From positions 192,443 through 256,442 of the forward strand of contig DCVL01000017.1 in assembly GCA_002328035.1 (NCBI GenBank): 64,000 nucleotides of DNA, in the 5' to 3' direction. Positions 35,182 to 43,328 of the stretch are shown here, piece after piece (the stretch's first letter is position 1; every line of letters starts with the position of its first letter). The notes beneath the pieces were generated by a model that was given only the letters and a program-made list of their open reading frames with translations, was not told the origin of the DNA and ran no database searches. The translations under genes were made by a program, and so were the position numbers. This DNA is from Geobacter sp. UBA2189. GTDB taxonomy: Bacteria > Desulfobacterota > Desulfuromonadia > Geobacterales > Pseudopelobacteraceae.

Positions 35182-36111
35182 TTACTGTGCAGTGGAGTCG
35201 CTGATCATTACGTTGTTTCGTCCTGCCTCTTTTGCCCTGTACAATGCCTCGTCAGCGGCTCTTAGCAGACCATCAATATCATCAAAAGACTTTGAAGGAA
35301 GTAATGCCACCCCGAGACTTGCTGTAACCTGCTCAGTTGAAAGGCAGCCGGCAAACTGCATCCTCTGGATCGACAGTCTTATCCGATCGGCAACATTAAA
35401 GGCCTCTTTTAAAGATGTATCTGGCAATACTGCTACAAACTCCTCGCCGCCGTAGCGTGAGGCAATGTCATAACTTCTCAGCTCTTTTTGAATATTAAGC
35501 GCCACTTTTTGGAGTACCAGATCGCCTTGTAGATGTCCATGTGTATCATTTATCCTCTTGAAGTGGTCAATGTCCAGAAGAAGAAGGGCAAGTTGCCCGT
35601 TCTTTCGTTTTGTCCTCTGCAGCTCTTTATCAAGGCTTTCCATAAGAAAACGCCGATTGAACAGACCTGTGAGATGATCCGTGTTTGAGAGTTCTAGCAG
35701 CAGCTCATTTGAGCGTTTGAGATCGTCCTGGAGATGTTTGATCTTCAGGTGGACTTTCATACGTGCCACAAGCTCTTCAGGATCAAAAGGCTTTACTATA
35801 AAATCAGATGCTCCCTGTTCCAGCCCCTTTATCTTCATCTCCCGTTCTTCATTTCCTGTAAGGATTATAACCGGTATATCTGAAACCTCTGGACGCCCTT
35901 TCATCATTCCAAGAAATTTAAAGCCATCCATACGTGGCATTTCAAGATCGCAAAGGATTATATCAACAGGAGATGCCAGCAGTTTTTTAAACCCTTCAAG
36001 CCCATCTTCCGCCTGGTAAAGGCGTGAAAAAAGGCCTCGAGACTCCAGGGTTTTAATGATCTTTTCCCGTATAGATTCAGAATCGTCAATGATTAAAGCG
36101 CTATCTGCCAT
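35182..36111 (-). CDS. REC-GGDEF response regulator (diguanylate cyclase)
   Basis: A 309-residue two-domain signalling protein. The receiver domain (1-120) keeps the phospho-acceptor Asp in DIILCDLEMPRMDG and the Lys in FIVKPFD. A helical linker (about 125-145) leads to a GGDEF domain with intact loop RYGGEEF, DHLTGLFNRRF and DIDHFKRINDTHG. It should make cyclic di-GMP on phosphorylation. No kinase is adjacent. It starts 28 bases after rpe. Confidence 0.93.
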   Translation of the reverse strand: MADSALIIDDSESIREKIIKTLESRGLFSRLYQAEDGLEGFKKLLASPVDIILCDLEMPRMDGFKFLGMMKGRPEVSDIPVIILTGNEEREMKIKGLEQGASDFIVKPFDPEELVARMKVHLKIKHLQDDLKRSNELLLELSNTDHLTGLFNRRFLMESLDKELQRTKRKNGQLALLLLDIDHFKRINDTHGHLQGDLVLQKVALNIQKELRSYDIASRYGGEEFVAVLPDTSLKEAFNVADRIRLSIQRMQFAGCLSTEQVTASLGVALLPSKSFDDIDGLLRAADEALYRAKEAGRNNVMISDSTAQ

Positions 36112-36138
36112 TTGTACCCTCTGTAATCAGCTGTGAAA

Positions 36139-36804
36139 TTACAATCTCGGTTCCTGTATCAGTCGCTTCATCTCTTTAATGACTCCTGGATAGTCATCAG
36201 TGCCAAAGACAGCGCTACCTGCCACCAAAACATCTGCGCCGGCATGGGCAATCCTTGCAATATTCGATGGTTTTACTCCGCCATCAATCTCAAGCTCGGC
36301 CTCAGAGCCAAGACGATCAAGCATACCTCGCAGCCTTTGGATCTTGGGTATACAGGATTCAATGAAAGATTGCCCTCCAAAACCGGGATTAACGGTCATC
36401 AGCAATACAAGATCAAGCTCTTCAAGTATATAATCTAATGAATTCAGAGGTGTAGCTGGATTCAACGAAACGCCCGCCTTCTTTCCAAGCCCCTTTATCT
36501 GTTGCACCAGTCTGTTAAGGTGGCAGGTTGCCTCGGCATGAACCACAATAATATCCGCTCCAGCCTTTGCAAAGTCATCAACATAACGCTCCGGCTGTTC
36601 AATCATCAGATGAACGTCCAGTGGCAGCTTGGTAACTTTTCTGACAGCCTCAACCACAAGAGGGCCGATGGTAATGTTTGGAACGAAATGGCCATCCATT
36701 ACATCAATATGAATATAATCCGCACCTGCGGCCTCAACGGCTCGAATCTCATCACCAAGCCGACAAAAATCAGCGGAAAGTATAGAAGGTGCTATTTTTT
36801 TCAT
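36139..36804 (-). CDS. rpe: Ribulose-phosphate 3-epimerase
   Basis: A 221-residue TIM-barrel enzyme interconverting ribulose-5-phosphate and xylulose-5-phosphate in the pentose phosphate and carbon-fixation routes. Family motifs: MKKIAPSILSADFCRLGDE, HIDVMDGHFVPNITIGP (metal and catalytic Asp), MTVNPGFGGQSF and EIDGGVK. It overlaps the rsmB stop by four bases (ATGA), so both are translated together. Confidence 0.96.
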   Translation of the reverse strand: MKKIAPSILSADFCRLGDEIRAVEAAGADYIHIDVMDGHFVPNITIGPLVVEAVRKVTKLPLDVHLMIEQPERYVDDFAKAGADIIVVHAEATCHLNRLVQQIKGLGKKAGVSLNPATPLNSLDYILEELDLVLLMTVNPGFGGQSFIESCIPKIQRLRGMLDRLGSEAELEIDGGVKPSNIARIAHAGADVLVAGSAVFGTDDYPGVIKEMKRLIQEPRL

Positions 36805-38183
36805 TGGTCAATCCTCTTGAGTCTCACAGCAAAAAAACCGTCAGCGCCATGTTTGTGTGGCCATATACGCATGTATCCGGCAGAATCAAACAGTTCTGAA
36901 CCCAATTCAAACAAGTGACAGCCGTTTTCTATCATAAATTCAGGATTGCGTGAAAGAAAATCCTGTACAACCTCCTCATCTTCTTCCGGAGCAGTTGAGC
37001 ATGTTGCATAAACCATAACTCCGCCAGGTTTTAGAAGAGTGGAGGCCGCTTTAAGTAGCAGACGCTGCCTCGATGCACAGCGGGCTAATTCGGCTGGTTG
37101 CAGTATCCATTTTGCCTCAGGATTTCTTCTTATAACTCCCAGGCCGGAGCAGGGGGCATCGAGCAGAATCCGATCAAACATAAACCCCTTAAGATAGTCA
37201 TTGGAAAGTGCATCTGCTACTAGGCACTTTATGTTTTTAATTCCCATTCTCTCGGCAGATTCGTGGATTTTTTTTACCCTGCGCGGGTTTAGGTCTGTTG
37301 CAGTAATATTTCCTTTGCCACCCATCAACTGTGCCAGATGAGTGGCTTTGCCACCAGGCGCCGCACAGATATCCAGCAGTTCATCACCAGGCTGCGGTTC
37401 AAGAAGATGTGCAACCAATTGAGAAGACTCGTCCTGGATAGTGAATACTCCTTCAGAAAATTCGTTAAGTGAAGTTATCTGATAGTTTTGCAGCAGCCTG
37501 ATCCCTTCAGGCGAATAACGGCAAGGTTCTGCCAAAATTTCTCCTGCGCTGAAACTGTCCAGAATGGCTGTGCGGCTTGTCTTGAGTGTGTTGACACGAA
37601 GAGTTAAAACAGGGATTTTAAGTGATGCAGTTGCCAGTTCTGCAGCCTCGATAAAGCCGAACTGTCTTAGCCACTGCTCTGCCAGCCAGTTCGGCACTGA
37701 ATATGAGGCTGTCAAGCAGTCGATGGGTGATTTTTCAGGAACTGGCATGGCAATGGTACCGCGAGAACGCAGAAAATTCCGCAATACGCCGTTTATCAAA
37801 CCCTTTGCGCGAGGAATAACCTCATCTGCCAGGGCAACGGTTTCGTTTACTGCTGCGTGCTCAGGCACCCTGTCAAGATACAGGATTTGATAAAGCCCTA
37901 AGCGTAAAAGCAAAAGAACCGGTAGTTCAAGGTGATTGATCGACTGATTAACCAGCTTGTCCAGATAGTAATCAATGGTTCCTTGATGTCTGAGTACCCC
38001 GAAGACCATCTCGGTAAACAATCCACGATCCGGCCCCTGTATGAGATTCCTTGATAATTCAATGTCAATCAGATCATCAGCGTGAAGGTCACTGCCAGAA
38101 AGTTTAATAAGAACATTAAATGCAGCGTGGCGTGGAGAGCTGGTTGATTTTAAAAACTGCTTGTTTTTTTGCATTGATGACAC
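36801..38183 (-). CDS. rsmB: 16S rRNA m5C967 methyltransferase
   Basis: A 460-residue RNA cytosine-5-methyltransferase. Residues ~15-150 form the NusB-like RNA-binding domain; the catalytic domain has LDICAAPGGKATHLA (SAM loop), LDAPCSGLGVIRRNPEAKW with the second Cys, and YATCSTAPEED with the nucleophilic Cys. In E. coli it methylates C967. Located upstream of and overlapping rpe. Confidence 0.94.
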   Translation of the reverse strand: MSSMQKNKQFLKSTSSPRHAAFNVLIKLSGSDLHADDLIDIELSRNLIQGPDRGLFTEMVFGVLRHQGTIDYYLDKLVNQSINHLELPVLLLLRLGLYQILYLDRVPEHAAVNETVALADEVIPRAKGLINGVLRNFLRSRGTIAMPVPEKSPIDCLTASYSVPNWLAEQWLRQFGFIEAAELATASLKIPVLTLRVNTLKTSRTAILDSFSAGEILAEPCRYSPEGIRLLQNYQITSLNEFSEGVFTIQDESSQLVAHLLEPQPGDELLDICAAPGGKATHLAQLMGGKGNITATDLNPRRVKKIHESAERMGIKNIKCLVADALSNDYLKGFMFDRILLDAPCSGLGVIRRNPEAKWILQPAELARCASRQRLLLKAASTLLKPGGVMVYATCSTAPEEDEEVVQDFLSRNPEFMIENGCHLFELGSELFDSAGYMRIWPHKHGADGFFAVRLKRIDQ

Positions 38184-38313
38184 CCGAAATAAGCTCGTTC
38201 CTCTTCTTTTAAAACTATAATTTGTTTTATAAGCTGATATGCAAAGAGTTTAAAGGGAAAATAAATTTATATTCCTCACAGATTACCGTGTCAGCTAAAA
38301 ATAGAGTAAAGTA

Positions 38314-38343
38314 TTGACAGCCTGAAAAATCCTGTGATATAAG
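38314..38343 (+). promoter_or_regulatory. Promoter of tRNA-Asn
   Basis: TTGACA (38314-38319) and TATAAG (38338-38343) with an 18-base spacer, about 75 bases before the tRNA. Confidence 0.65.
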
Positions 38344-38419
38344 GTCCAACGCTTGTAGCGAGCAGGTGCAGCGTGGTAACAGCCGCTAAGCCTTCCAGAT
38401 TAGGGTGTTACAAGTTTAT

Positions 38420-38495
38420 TCCCCAGTAGCTCAGTCGGTAGAGCGGGTGACTGTTAATCACCATGTCCGTGGTTCGAGTCCGCGCTGGGGAGCCA
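38420..38495 (+). tRNA. tRNA-Asn (GTT)
   Basis: Acceptor stem TCCCCAG/CTGGGGA pairs fully, discriminator G, encoded CCA at 38493-38495. The anticodon stem GGTGA/TCACC holds the loop CTGTTAA with anticodon GTT, and the T-arm has GTTCGAGTC. The C-terminal codons of a serine recombinase remnant read antisense through its 3' end, as expected for an element integrated here. Confidence 0.97.
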
Positions 38496-38710
38496 TATCA
38501 TACTCTCAGCAAAACCATTTGTTGAGTTCACTTTAGATGGATCTAAGGGTGGCAACTCCCATAGATCCATTTTTATTTTCCCCACTTTCTTTCCGTCCTT
38601 GTCTTTTCCCTCTTCTTCGAAATAGACGACCCTCTTCACGAGCAGGTGCAGCAAATCATATTTCTCGTCATGGGTCAGGTGGTCATACACATCCTTGAAG
38701 ACTTTGAAGT
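38454..38710 (-). pseudogene. Large serine recombinase, C-terminal fragment (split by the Mu-like element)
   Basis: On the minus strand the frame reads NFKVFKDVYDHLTHDEKYDL, then LLHLLVKRVVYFEEEG, the conserved C-terminal part of large serine recombinases. It ends WLPSADSNHGHGD inside the tRNA-Asn gene, an antisense reading of the tRNA, which suggests the original integrated element used this tRNA end. The upstream portion lies at 49887-50130. Joining them with one TCTCC copy removed restores the frame (AEMIRENFKVFKDV). Inactive through insertion and loss of its N-terminus. Confidence 0.82.
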
Positions 38711-38715
38711 TCTCC
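38711..38715. repeat. Target-site duplication, left copy (TCTCC)
   Basis: TCTCC directly precedes the TGTA end; its twin is at 49887-49891. Confidence 0.9.
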
Positions 38716-38769
38716 TGTAACCGCGCGCGTGGATTTTTAGAAACACAGCGAGTCGTTTTTTAGTAAAAG
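38716..38769 (+). repeat. Left terminus with two transposase-site-like repeats (R end)
   Basis: GTGGATTTTTAG at 38729-38740 and GTCGTTTTTTAG at 38752-38763, 23 bases apart. In Mu the R1 and R2 sites are about 22 bases apart. Confidence 0.75.
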
Positions 38770-38773
38770 CCCC

Positions 38774-40357
38774 TTACATTCTCCTGAATAGCCCCCCGGC
38801 CAGCTTATCCAGGTCAAACGCCTGCTTGTCCCATATTTTGTTACCAGCTCGTTTGGGATTGGCACGGTAGAAGGCATTTCGTTCCTCAAAGTGCAGGGCA
38901 ATTGCCTGCTGCATTTCATTAACAGAGGCATAGTCGCTATTACAGATTACAGCACGCTTCATGCCGCTGAAAACAGCCTCAATCACGTTAAGAAACTGAG
39001 CGCTGACGGGTAATGGTACAACTTCTATTTTGGGGCCTTGCTCAGCCTGGTTGTGATCATTAACCCACTTGGTAACAGCATGTGAGTAATGCATCGTGAT
39101 AGCGTCCCACGTCAAGTAAAGCTTGCCGCAATGCCGGTTGTTTTCTGCAATTGCATTGAGAAGCTGCAGCATAGTTGCACTACTCTTGTCGTTACCAAAC
39201 ACCCATGTCATTTGGTTTGTGACAGCTTCCAAAGCAGCCGCAAATTGTATCTTTCCCCTACTCTTTGACGGTGTTTCGATGTGATCCGGCTTGCCGTCTG
39301 GACGCAACACCTTGCCGCCGTATTTCTTAACCCTATATGGTCCAGCTTCATCAATAAAAAAGAAATGTTCACCATCCTTAAGGCTTTGTAGCACATCAAG
39401 CAGATGCTGCACCTTCTCGCGGTAATGAGGATCTGGGCTCATCAAAACTCTACGGGCACGCTGCCATTTGTAGCCACTTTTTTGAACCGCGGCCTTTATC
39501 ATGCCGCTGCCGATCTCACAGCCATACTCAATCATGTAGGCCTGAATGATTGCTCCGTATGTCCACGTTGTTCGATTGATTCCAAATGCTGCAGGCATTT
39601 TATGTACGATATCGAGAATACGCCTTTGACGCTCTGCCTGACGTTCTTCCCGTTGCGGACAATGCGAGTGTGTTTCTATTGATTCTAGCCGTTTGTCTTT
39701 GAAACGCCGCAGCCATTTATAAATGGTGCTTGAAGGTGAATTAGTGGACTGTTCAATATCCAAAAGACAGCGGCCATCGTTGATCATCAGAATACCGGTG
39801 GCACGCCTTGAATGGTTCTTATGGGTGCTTCTTTTGTATTTCTTCAGAACAAGGATTTCTTCGTCTGATAATGGAGGCGAGAACGATAGTTTGACGTTAC
39901 CGTCGGTCCTGCTAAATCGTGCAAGAGTTGTAGCCGCAAATGATCGAACTTCCGGTTTAATCAGTCTGCATCGCTGGATGATCTGATTGATAGTTGTCAG
40001 GCACGCCAAAGGCGCTTCAGGATCAATCAGTATGGTGGCAATCAGTTTTTGATCCCTCATTGGGTATGTAGATTCTGAAGTAATTCTGTACTTGGGAACC
40101 AGCCCCTGGATTCCGTTTTTTTGGTATGCTGACCACCACTTCCAGAACGTATCTTCTGGAATTTTCCGCATCTTGCAGTATTCAGTCAGGAAGTGTGTCA
40201 ACGTGAGTTTCCGAGTTATTTTCAGCTTAACTTTAGCAAATCGTTCCTTAAAGTCCATCAACAGGATGAACCGCTTAATAGCCCTTTGTCGATTTGAATA
40301 AGGAACTTCTTTGATTTTCGCCAAGGTTCTTGAATATCTAGCCATCATTGTTTTCAT
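38774..40357 (-). CDS. IS630-like DDE transposase with an extra N-terminal HTH region
   Basis: A 527-residue transposase; the start at 40357 (MKTMMARYSRTLAKI) has AGAGGTGA upstream. The C-terminal catalytic core has Asp in HFFFIDEAGPY, Asp in LYLTWDAITMHYSH and Glu in LNVIEAVFSGMKRA, the IS630/Tc1-like DDE order. N-terminal to it are two helix-turn-helix-like blocks (around PEDTFWKWWSAYQKNGIQG and SPSSTIYKWLRRFKDKR). Typical IS630 enzymes are ~340 residues, so the first ~190 residues are additional. I find no IS630-type inverted ends or TA duplications; only 58 bases separate its stop from the Mu-like end, so it may be a resident cargo gene. Confidence 0.82.
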   Translation of the reverse strand: MKTMMARYSRTLAKIKEVPYSNRQRAIKRFILLMDFKERFAKVKLKITRKLTLTHFLTEYCKMRKIPEDTFWKWWSAYQKNGIQGLVPKYRITSESTYPMRDQKLIATILIDPEAPLACLTTINQIIQRCRLIKPEVRSFAATTLARFSRTDGNVKLSFSPPLSDEEILVLKKYKRSTHKNHSRRATGILMINDGRCLLDIEQSTNSPSSTIYKWLRRFKDKRLESIETHSHCPQREERQAERQRRILDIVHKMPAAFGINRTTWTYGAIIQAYMIEYGCEIGSGMIKAAVQKSGYKWQRARRVLMSPDPHYREKVQHLLDVLQSLKDGEHFFFIDEAGPYRVKKYGGKVLRPDGKPDHIETPSKSRGKIQFAAALEAVTNQMTWVFGNDKSSATMLQLLNAIAENNRHCGKLYLTWDAITMHYSHAVTKWVNDHNQAEQGPKIEVVPLPVSAQFLNVIEAVFSGMKRAVICNSDYASVNEMQQAIALHFEERNAFYRANPKRAGNKIWDKQAFDLDKLAGGLFRRM

Positions 40358-40400
40358 GGCGTCACCTCTATGCAAGTTTAGAACAATCTTGGCATAAAAC

Positions 40401-40432
40401 AAGGCCGGTTGCTCTGCAGCGCAACCGGCCTT
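40401..40432 (-). terminator. Terminator after the Mu-like early operon
   Basis: AAGGCCGGTTGC (40401-40412) and GCAACCGGCCTT (40421-40432): perfect 12-bp stem, 8-base loop, then GTTTTATG on the minus strand. Confidence 0.8.
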
Positions 40433-40490
40433 GATCCTGACAGAATTAGCAGCTTCTTCCCGTGAGCTGGGGTCTTTTCTGTCACCTTCT

Positions 40491-40599
40491 GCCCCTGGCA
40501 AACCATCCCGCGAACATGCTGAATCAACTGAAAGGATAAACAGTTGATTCAGCGCCCCACATATCCCTATGGTTTGCCTATCTCGGGATACAGGGGGGC
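40491..40599. other. Nested inverted repeats, possible structured RNA or recombination site
   Basis: An inner perfect 12-bp pair CTGAATCAACTG/CAGTTGATTCAG (40519-40530/40541-40552) is enclosed by GGCAAACCAT/ATGGTTTGCC (40497-40506/40569-40578). CCCCTG (40492-40497) can also pair with CAGGGG (40591-40596), and ATCCCG with CGGGAT. No ORF occupies it. It lies between the early operon and the transposase gene. Confidence 0.55.
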
Positions 40600-40604
40600 A
40601 ACAA

Positions 40605-40915
40605 TCAACATTTAAATTTTCTGGCCAGATAGTAGTCAAGCGTATTAATCCCAAGTACACCGCAGGTTTCGATATCATCGCTTGTGAGCAGGGTTTTCAT
40701 ATCCAACTTTCCACTTTCCTTGAGGTAATCAAGCGGATTATTGTCAAACATCTGACATGTCTTGATTTCATCCGGGGTCATCATCTGCAGCAGCGCTTTT
40801 TCACGAGCCTCTTGGCGCTCAGCGCTTAATACATCATTGTTTGAAAGTCCGCACATTCTTGCTAGGTCTGTTTTTTTTGATCTTCGGTCATAAACAAGTG
40901 AGTAAGGTCTCCCAT
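40605..40915 (-). pseudogene. Small early protein with LT..E...C...G/N..DYL repeats, frameshifted at a poly-A run
   Basis: The upstream start ATG 40915 has AGGAG and opens MGDLTHLFMTEDQKK, which stops after 16 codons. Slipping back one base on the A8 run (T8 at 40871-40878 on the plus strand) joins it to TDLARMCGLSNNDVLSAERQ and the rest (83-residue frame from 40856). The C-terminal part has two copies of a motif, MTPDEIKTCQMFDNNPLDYL and LTSDDIETCGVLGINTLDYY. The neighbouring gene carries the same motif. It could be one-base loss, or a slippery site. Confidence 0.6.
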
Positions 40916-40927
40916 TTTTTCTTTCTC

Positions 40928-41266
40928 CTATTTTAGTTTCATTCCCATGTACTCAGTTATTCCGGCGTCTCTCATTTTGGTTTCAAGATAGTCAACCGGG
41001 TGGACATTCAGCTTTTTGCATGCCTCTATTTCTTCTACAGTAAGCCTGCACGCTTCATGCTGTTCTTGGAGCTTTTTAAATTCATGTGGTGAAATTTTCA
41101 AAGCTTTTGCAACGTCATCTAATGCCTGTTGCATCTTGGCTTTCTCTTCTGGATTAGAAGCACCCTGTTGCTGCAAGGCCGTAAGATTATCCCGGTTTAC
41201 TTCTATGAATTCATGGGGGTTGGTACCCATCAATTCACATATCCTTTGTTGTTCTGGGGTCAGCAT
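40928..41266 (-). CDS. Small Mu-like early protein with repeated LT-E-C-DYL motifs
   Basis: 112 residues from the third of three consecutive ATGs, which has AAAGGAG at good distance. Two motif copies are visible: LTPEQQRICELMGTNPHEF (1-20) and LTVEEIEACKKLNVHPVDYL near the C-terminus, with KISPHEFKKL between. The motif also appears in protease/scaffold proteins of Mu-like phages as I recall them. It overlaps the Mor-like gene end by 32 bases. Function unknown. Confidence 0.7.
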   Translation of the reverse strand: MLTPEQQRICELMGTNPHEFIEVNRDNLTALQQQGASNPEEKAKMQQALDDVAKALKISPHEFKKLQEQHEACRLTVEEIEACKKLNVHPVDYLETKMRDAGITEYMGMKLK

Positions 41267-42245
41267 CATCATCTCCTTTCTGAATTAGTGATTTCCTTAC
41301 GCTATCAATCTGTTCAGCTAAGCCTTGCAGCCTGTCAAACGCCTGCTGATTTCCGCTTCTGTAGTCTTCAGCAATTTGCAGTACCCTACGACGTACCTGT
41401 TTCAGAGGATGATCTTTCATTTTTTCAGGGGGCAAACGCTGACCACAATCATTGCAACGCTTACGTATGACACTCAAAACATATTGGTATGAGAAACCAT
41501 ATTGCTTCGCAATTGCATCAACCGTGATGCCTTCTTGGTATAGCCTCCACAGCTCTTCATGCTTTGATTCCTTCTCGTGTTTGGCTTGCTCTGCTGGTGT
41601 AGCAAGGCCCTTTTGTTTGCAGCGTTCACGGATACTTAAATAGATAGCTTGTCCGCTCAGCCCGTATCGTAGTGCAATGTCTGGAATCGCATGACCGGCT
41701 TGATATTGCTTCCATATGTCATCAGCCTTTTTCTGATTCAGCAGCTCTTGTCCTTTTGGAATATAGATAGACACCCCAGAGTAGCGAGCCAGCATGACCG
41801 CCGCAGTGTCACGAGACATGTCAACCGCCTCAGAGATCGGAATACCGATCAAAACCAGCATACGTGACAGTTCAACAGCAATTGCATCCTCAAGGTGAGA
41901 ATGGTCTGGCTGGTGTGCCTGATTTTTGGACTTCAAAATGAGATATGCATTTGCAGAGGAGATGTTGTGTCTCAAAGCAAAAGCGGTTACTGTTTCCTTT
42001 GCGTTTTTAAAATCATCCTTCAAGATATTGTTTCTATTGGTAATATCTATTTTTGACTTTTTATTGATGTAGAACAGTCCCCCGCCAACCTTCTGGGAAA
42101 CCTGCAAAGCGAATGCAGCCGCCTTTTTCTGAGCCTCCGCCTGACTTTCACCAAGACGCATCAGCAGCGCCGATGCTTGATTGGTGAAATAATCCATCAA
42201 CTCCTTACCGCTTGGCTTCTTGATTGGCTTATTATCGTTCATCAC
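41235..42245 (-). CDS. Tandem Mor-like transcription activator
   Basis: A 336-residue protein. The central module (about 120-215) matches the Mor/C activator fold of Mu phages: VELSRMLVLIGIPISEAVDMS, then GVSIYIPKGQ and a helix-turn-helix IPDIALRYGLSGQAIYLSIRERCK. The N-terminal ~100 residues look like a second, degenerate Mor module (ALLMRLGESQAEAQKKAAAFA ... VTAFALRHNISSANAYLILKSK), and a third HTH (VDAIAKQYGFSYQYVLSVIRKRC) follows. Mu Mor is ~130 residues, so this is a multiplied version. In Mu, Mor switches on middle genes; those genes are absent here. Confidence 0.75.
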   Translation of the reverse strand: MMNDNKPIKKPSGKELMDYFTNQASALLMRLGESQAEAQKKAAAFALQVSQKVGGGLFYINKKSKIDITNRNNILKDDFKNAKETVTAFALRHNISSANAYLILKSKNQAHQPDHSHLEDAIAVELSRMLVLIGIPISEAVDMSRDTAAVMLARYSGVSIYIPKGQELLNQKKADDIWKQYQAGHAIPDIALRYGLSGQAIYLSIRERCKQKGLATPAEQAKHEKESKHEELWRLYQEGITVDAIAKQYGFSYQYVLSVIRKRCNDCGQRLPPEKMKDHPLKQVRRRVLQIAEDYRSGNQQAFDRLQGLAEQIDSVRKSLIQKGDDDADPRTTKDM

Positions 42246-42838
42246 ACTCCCTTTGCATGCATTGCCCGGTTGATTTCATACCCTGGAGATGTTCTCCAGC
42301 CACAGGTAAAGCAGCGGTACACATCATCATCCTTTATGCCGTCATGCCGCTCTAAGGCATTAATCATGTAACCGCCACAACGGACACAGCGGCCAAGATA
42401 GACCTGCACACGACGGCCTCTGGTGTCGGGCGGATCGTCGAGGCAAACAGTATCCCGATGTTCTTGTTCCTGTTGTTCAGGCTCTTCATCAGGAAAGTAT
42501 TCAGCCAGCAGTTCTTCAAGTTCATCATCATCCAAGTCAGGCCGGTCTTGATCGTCTGAAGCTACCCAGAAGTCAGTTTCTTCATGGTCCGGTTGTGACG
42601 CTTCCGGCTCATCAAGGCAGGTAAGTGGCAATGGTGATGCCGCTACCGGTTCAGCCTGATCGAATAAACCACGGCAACCGGTGCAACGGTTATCAGCCTT
42701 GGATTGCCGCTGATTGTCCAGACAGGTGGCCACCGTGATCCGGCCAGCCATACGCTGACAAAGAGCCGTATTTTCTACGAGCCATGCGGCGTGAAGATTG
42801 GTGCTGTTAGCTACTGTGGCTGATTGTTGAGTAATCAA
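42242..42838 (-). CDS. Acidic cysteine-pair protein of the Mu-like element
   Basis: 198 residues. CTGCRGLF near residue 50 and CVRCGGYM...CFTCGW in the C-terminal part look like a zinc ribbon. The middle is very acidic (DDDELEELLAEYFPDEEPEQQEQE). Overlaps the Mor-like gene (4 bases) and the coiled-coil gene (4 bases). I do not recognise the family; DNA or protein binding is likely. Confidence 0.65.
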   Translation of the reverse strand: MITQQSATVANSTNLHAAWLVENTALCQRMAGRITVATCLDNQRQSKADNRCTGCRGLFDQAEPVAASPLPLTCLDEPEASQPDHEETDFWVASDDQDRPDLDDDELEELLAEYFPDEEPEQQEQEHRDTVCLDDPPDTRGRRVQVYLGRCVRCGGYMINALERHDGIKDDDVYRCFTCGWRTSPGYEINRAMHAKGV

Positions 42839-43119
42839 GGCTTGTCTCCAAGCAGCGTGGCAATGCGTGATTCCAACGCCCTGATTTCATCATCCTGGCG
42901 ATGAACAACTTTCTTGAGATTATTGATCTCAACTGCCTGTGGCAGTCCTACTGCTACTTTCTTGCGTTCCCTTGCCAGCTCCGTTGCTCTGCTAAGAAGC
43001 TTCATTCCCAGGCAAGCGGCTGTCGAATTTGTTGCCTGCACTACGCCTTCTGAAAAAGTGCTGGTTAGAGTTACTTCGTTGCTATTGGTATTATCTTCAA
43101 TAGTGATAGTTACTTTCAT
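42835..43119 (-). CDS. Small coiled-coil protein of the Mu-like element
   Basis: 94 residues: a beta-rich N-terminus (KVTITIEDNTNSNEVTLTSTF) and a C-terminal heptad-rich helix (EINNLKKVVHRQDDEIRALESRIATLL). No known domain. It overlaps the next gene by ATGA. About 210 bases without a gene separate it from the GemA-like gene. Confidence 0.6.
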   Translation of the reverse strand: MKVTITIEDNTNSNEVTLTSTFSEGVVQATNSTAACLGMKLLSRATELARERKKVAVGLPQAVEINNLKKVVHRQDDEIRALESRIATLLGDKP

Positions 43120-43328
43120 TTGTGGTTAGCCCCTGTTTGCGGAATAGCGTTTAAACCATCTTTAAATCTCTCTGTGTGCTGGTTTTCGGCTGTGGCGAAT
43201 TCATACCCATCTGTTTACCCCTCAAAAGCCGTCAAATCGCCTTATATTGCTTTGGCCTCGCTCATCAGTACCGGGCGGCCATGTCCGGCAGATAGGAACA
43301 GTGATCAACCGTTCCTGTTTCGCGTGAT

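Noticed and set aside
38358..38652. Direct repeat CGAGCAGGTGCAGC near tRNA-Asn (about 38358 and 38639), possible att site
   Set aside because: A 13-base part also occurs in ruvC near 58556, and the copies do not bound any element; judged chance or codon-driven.
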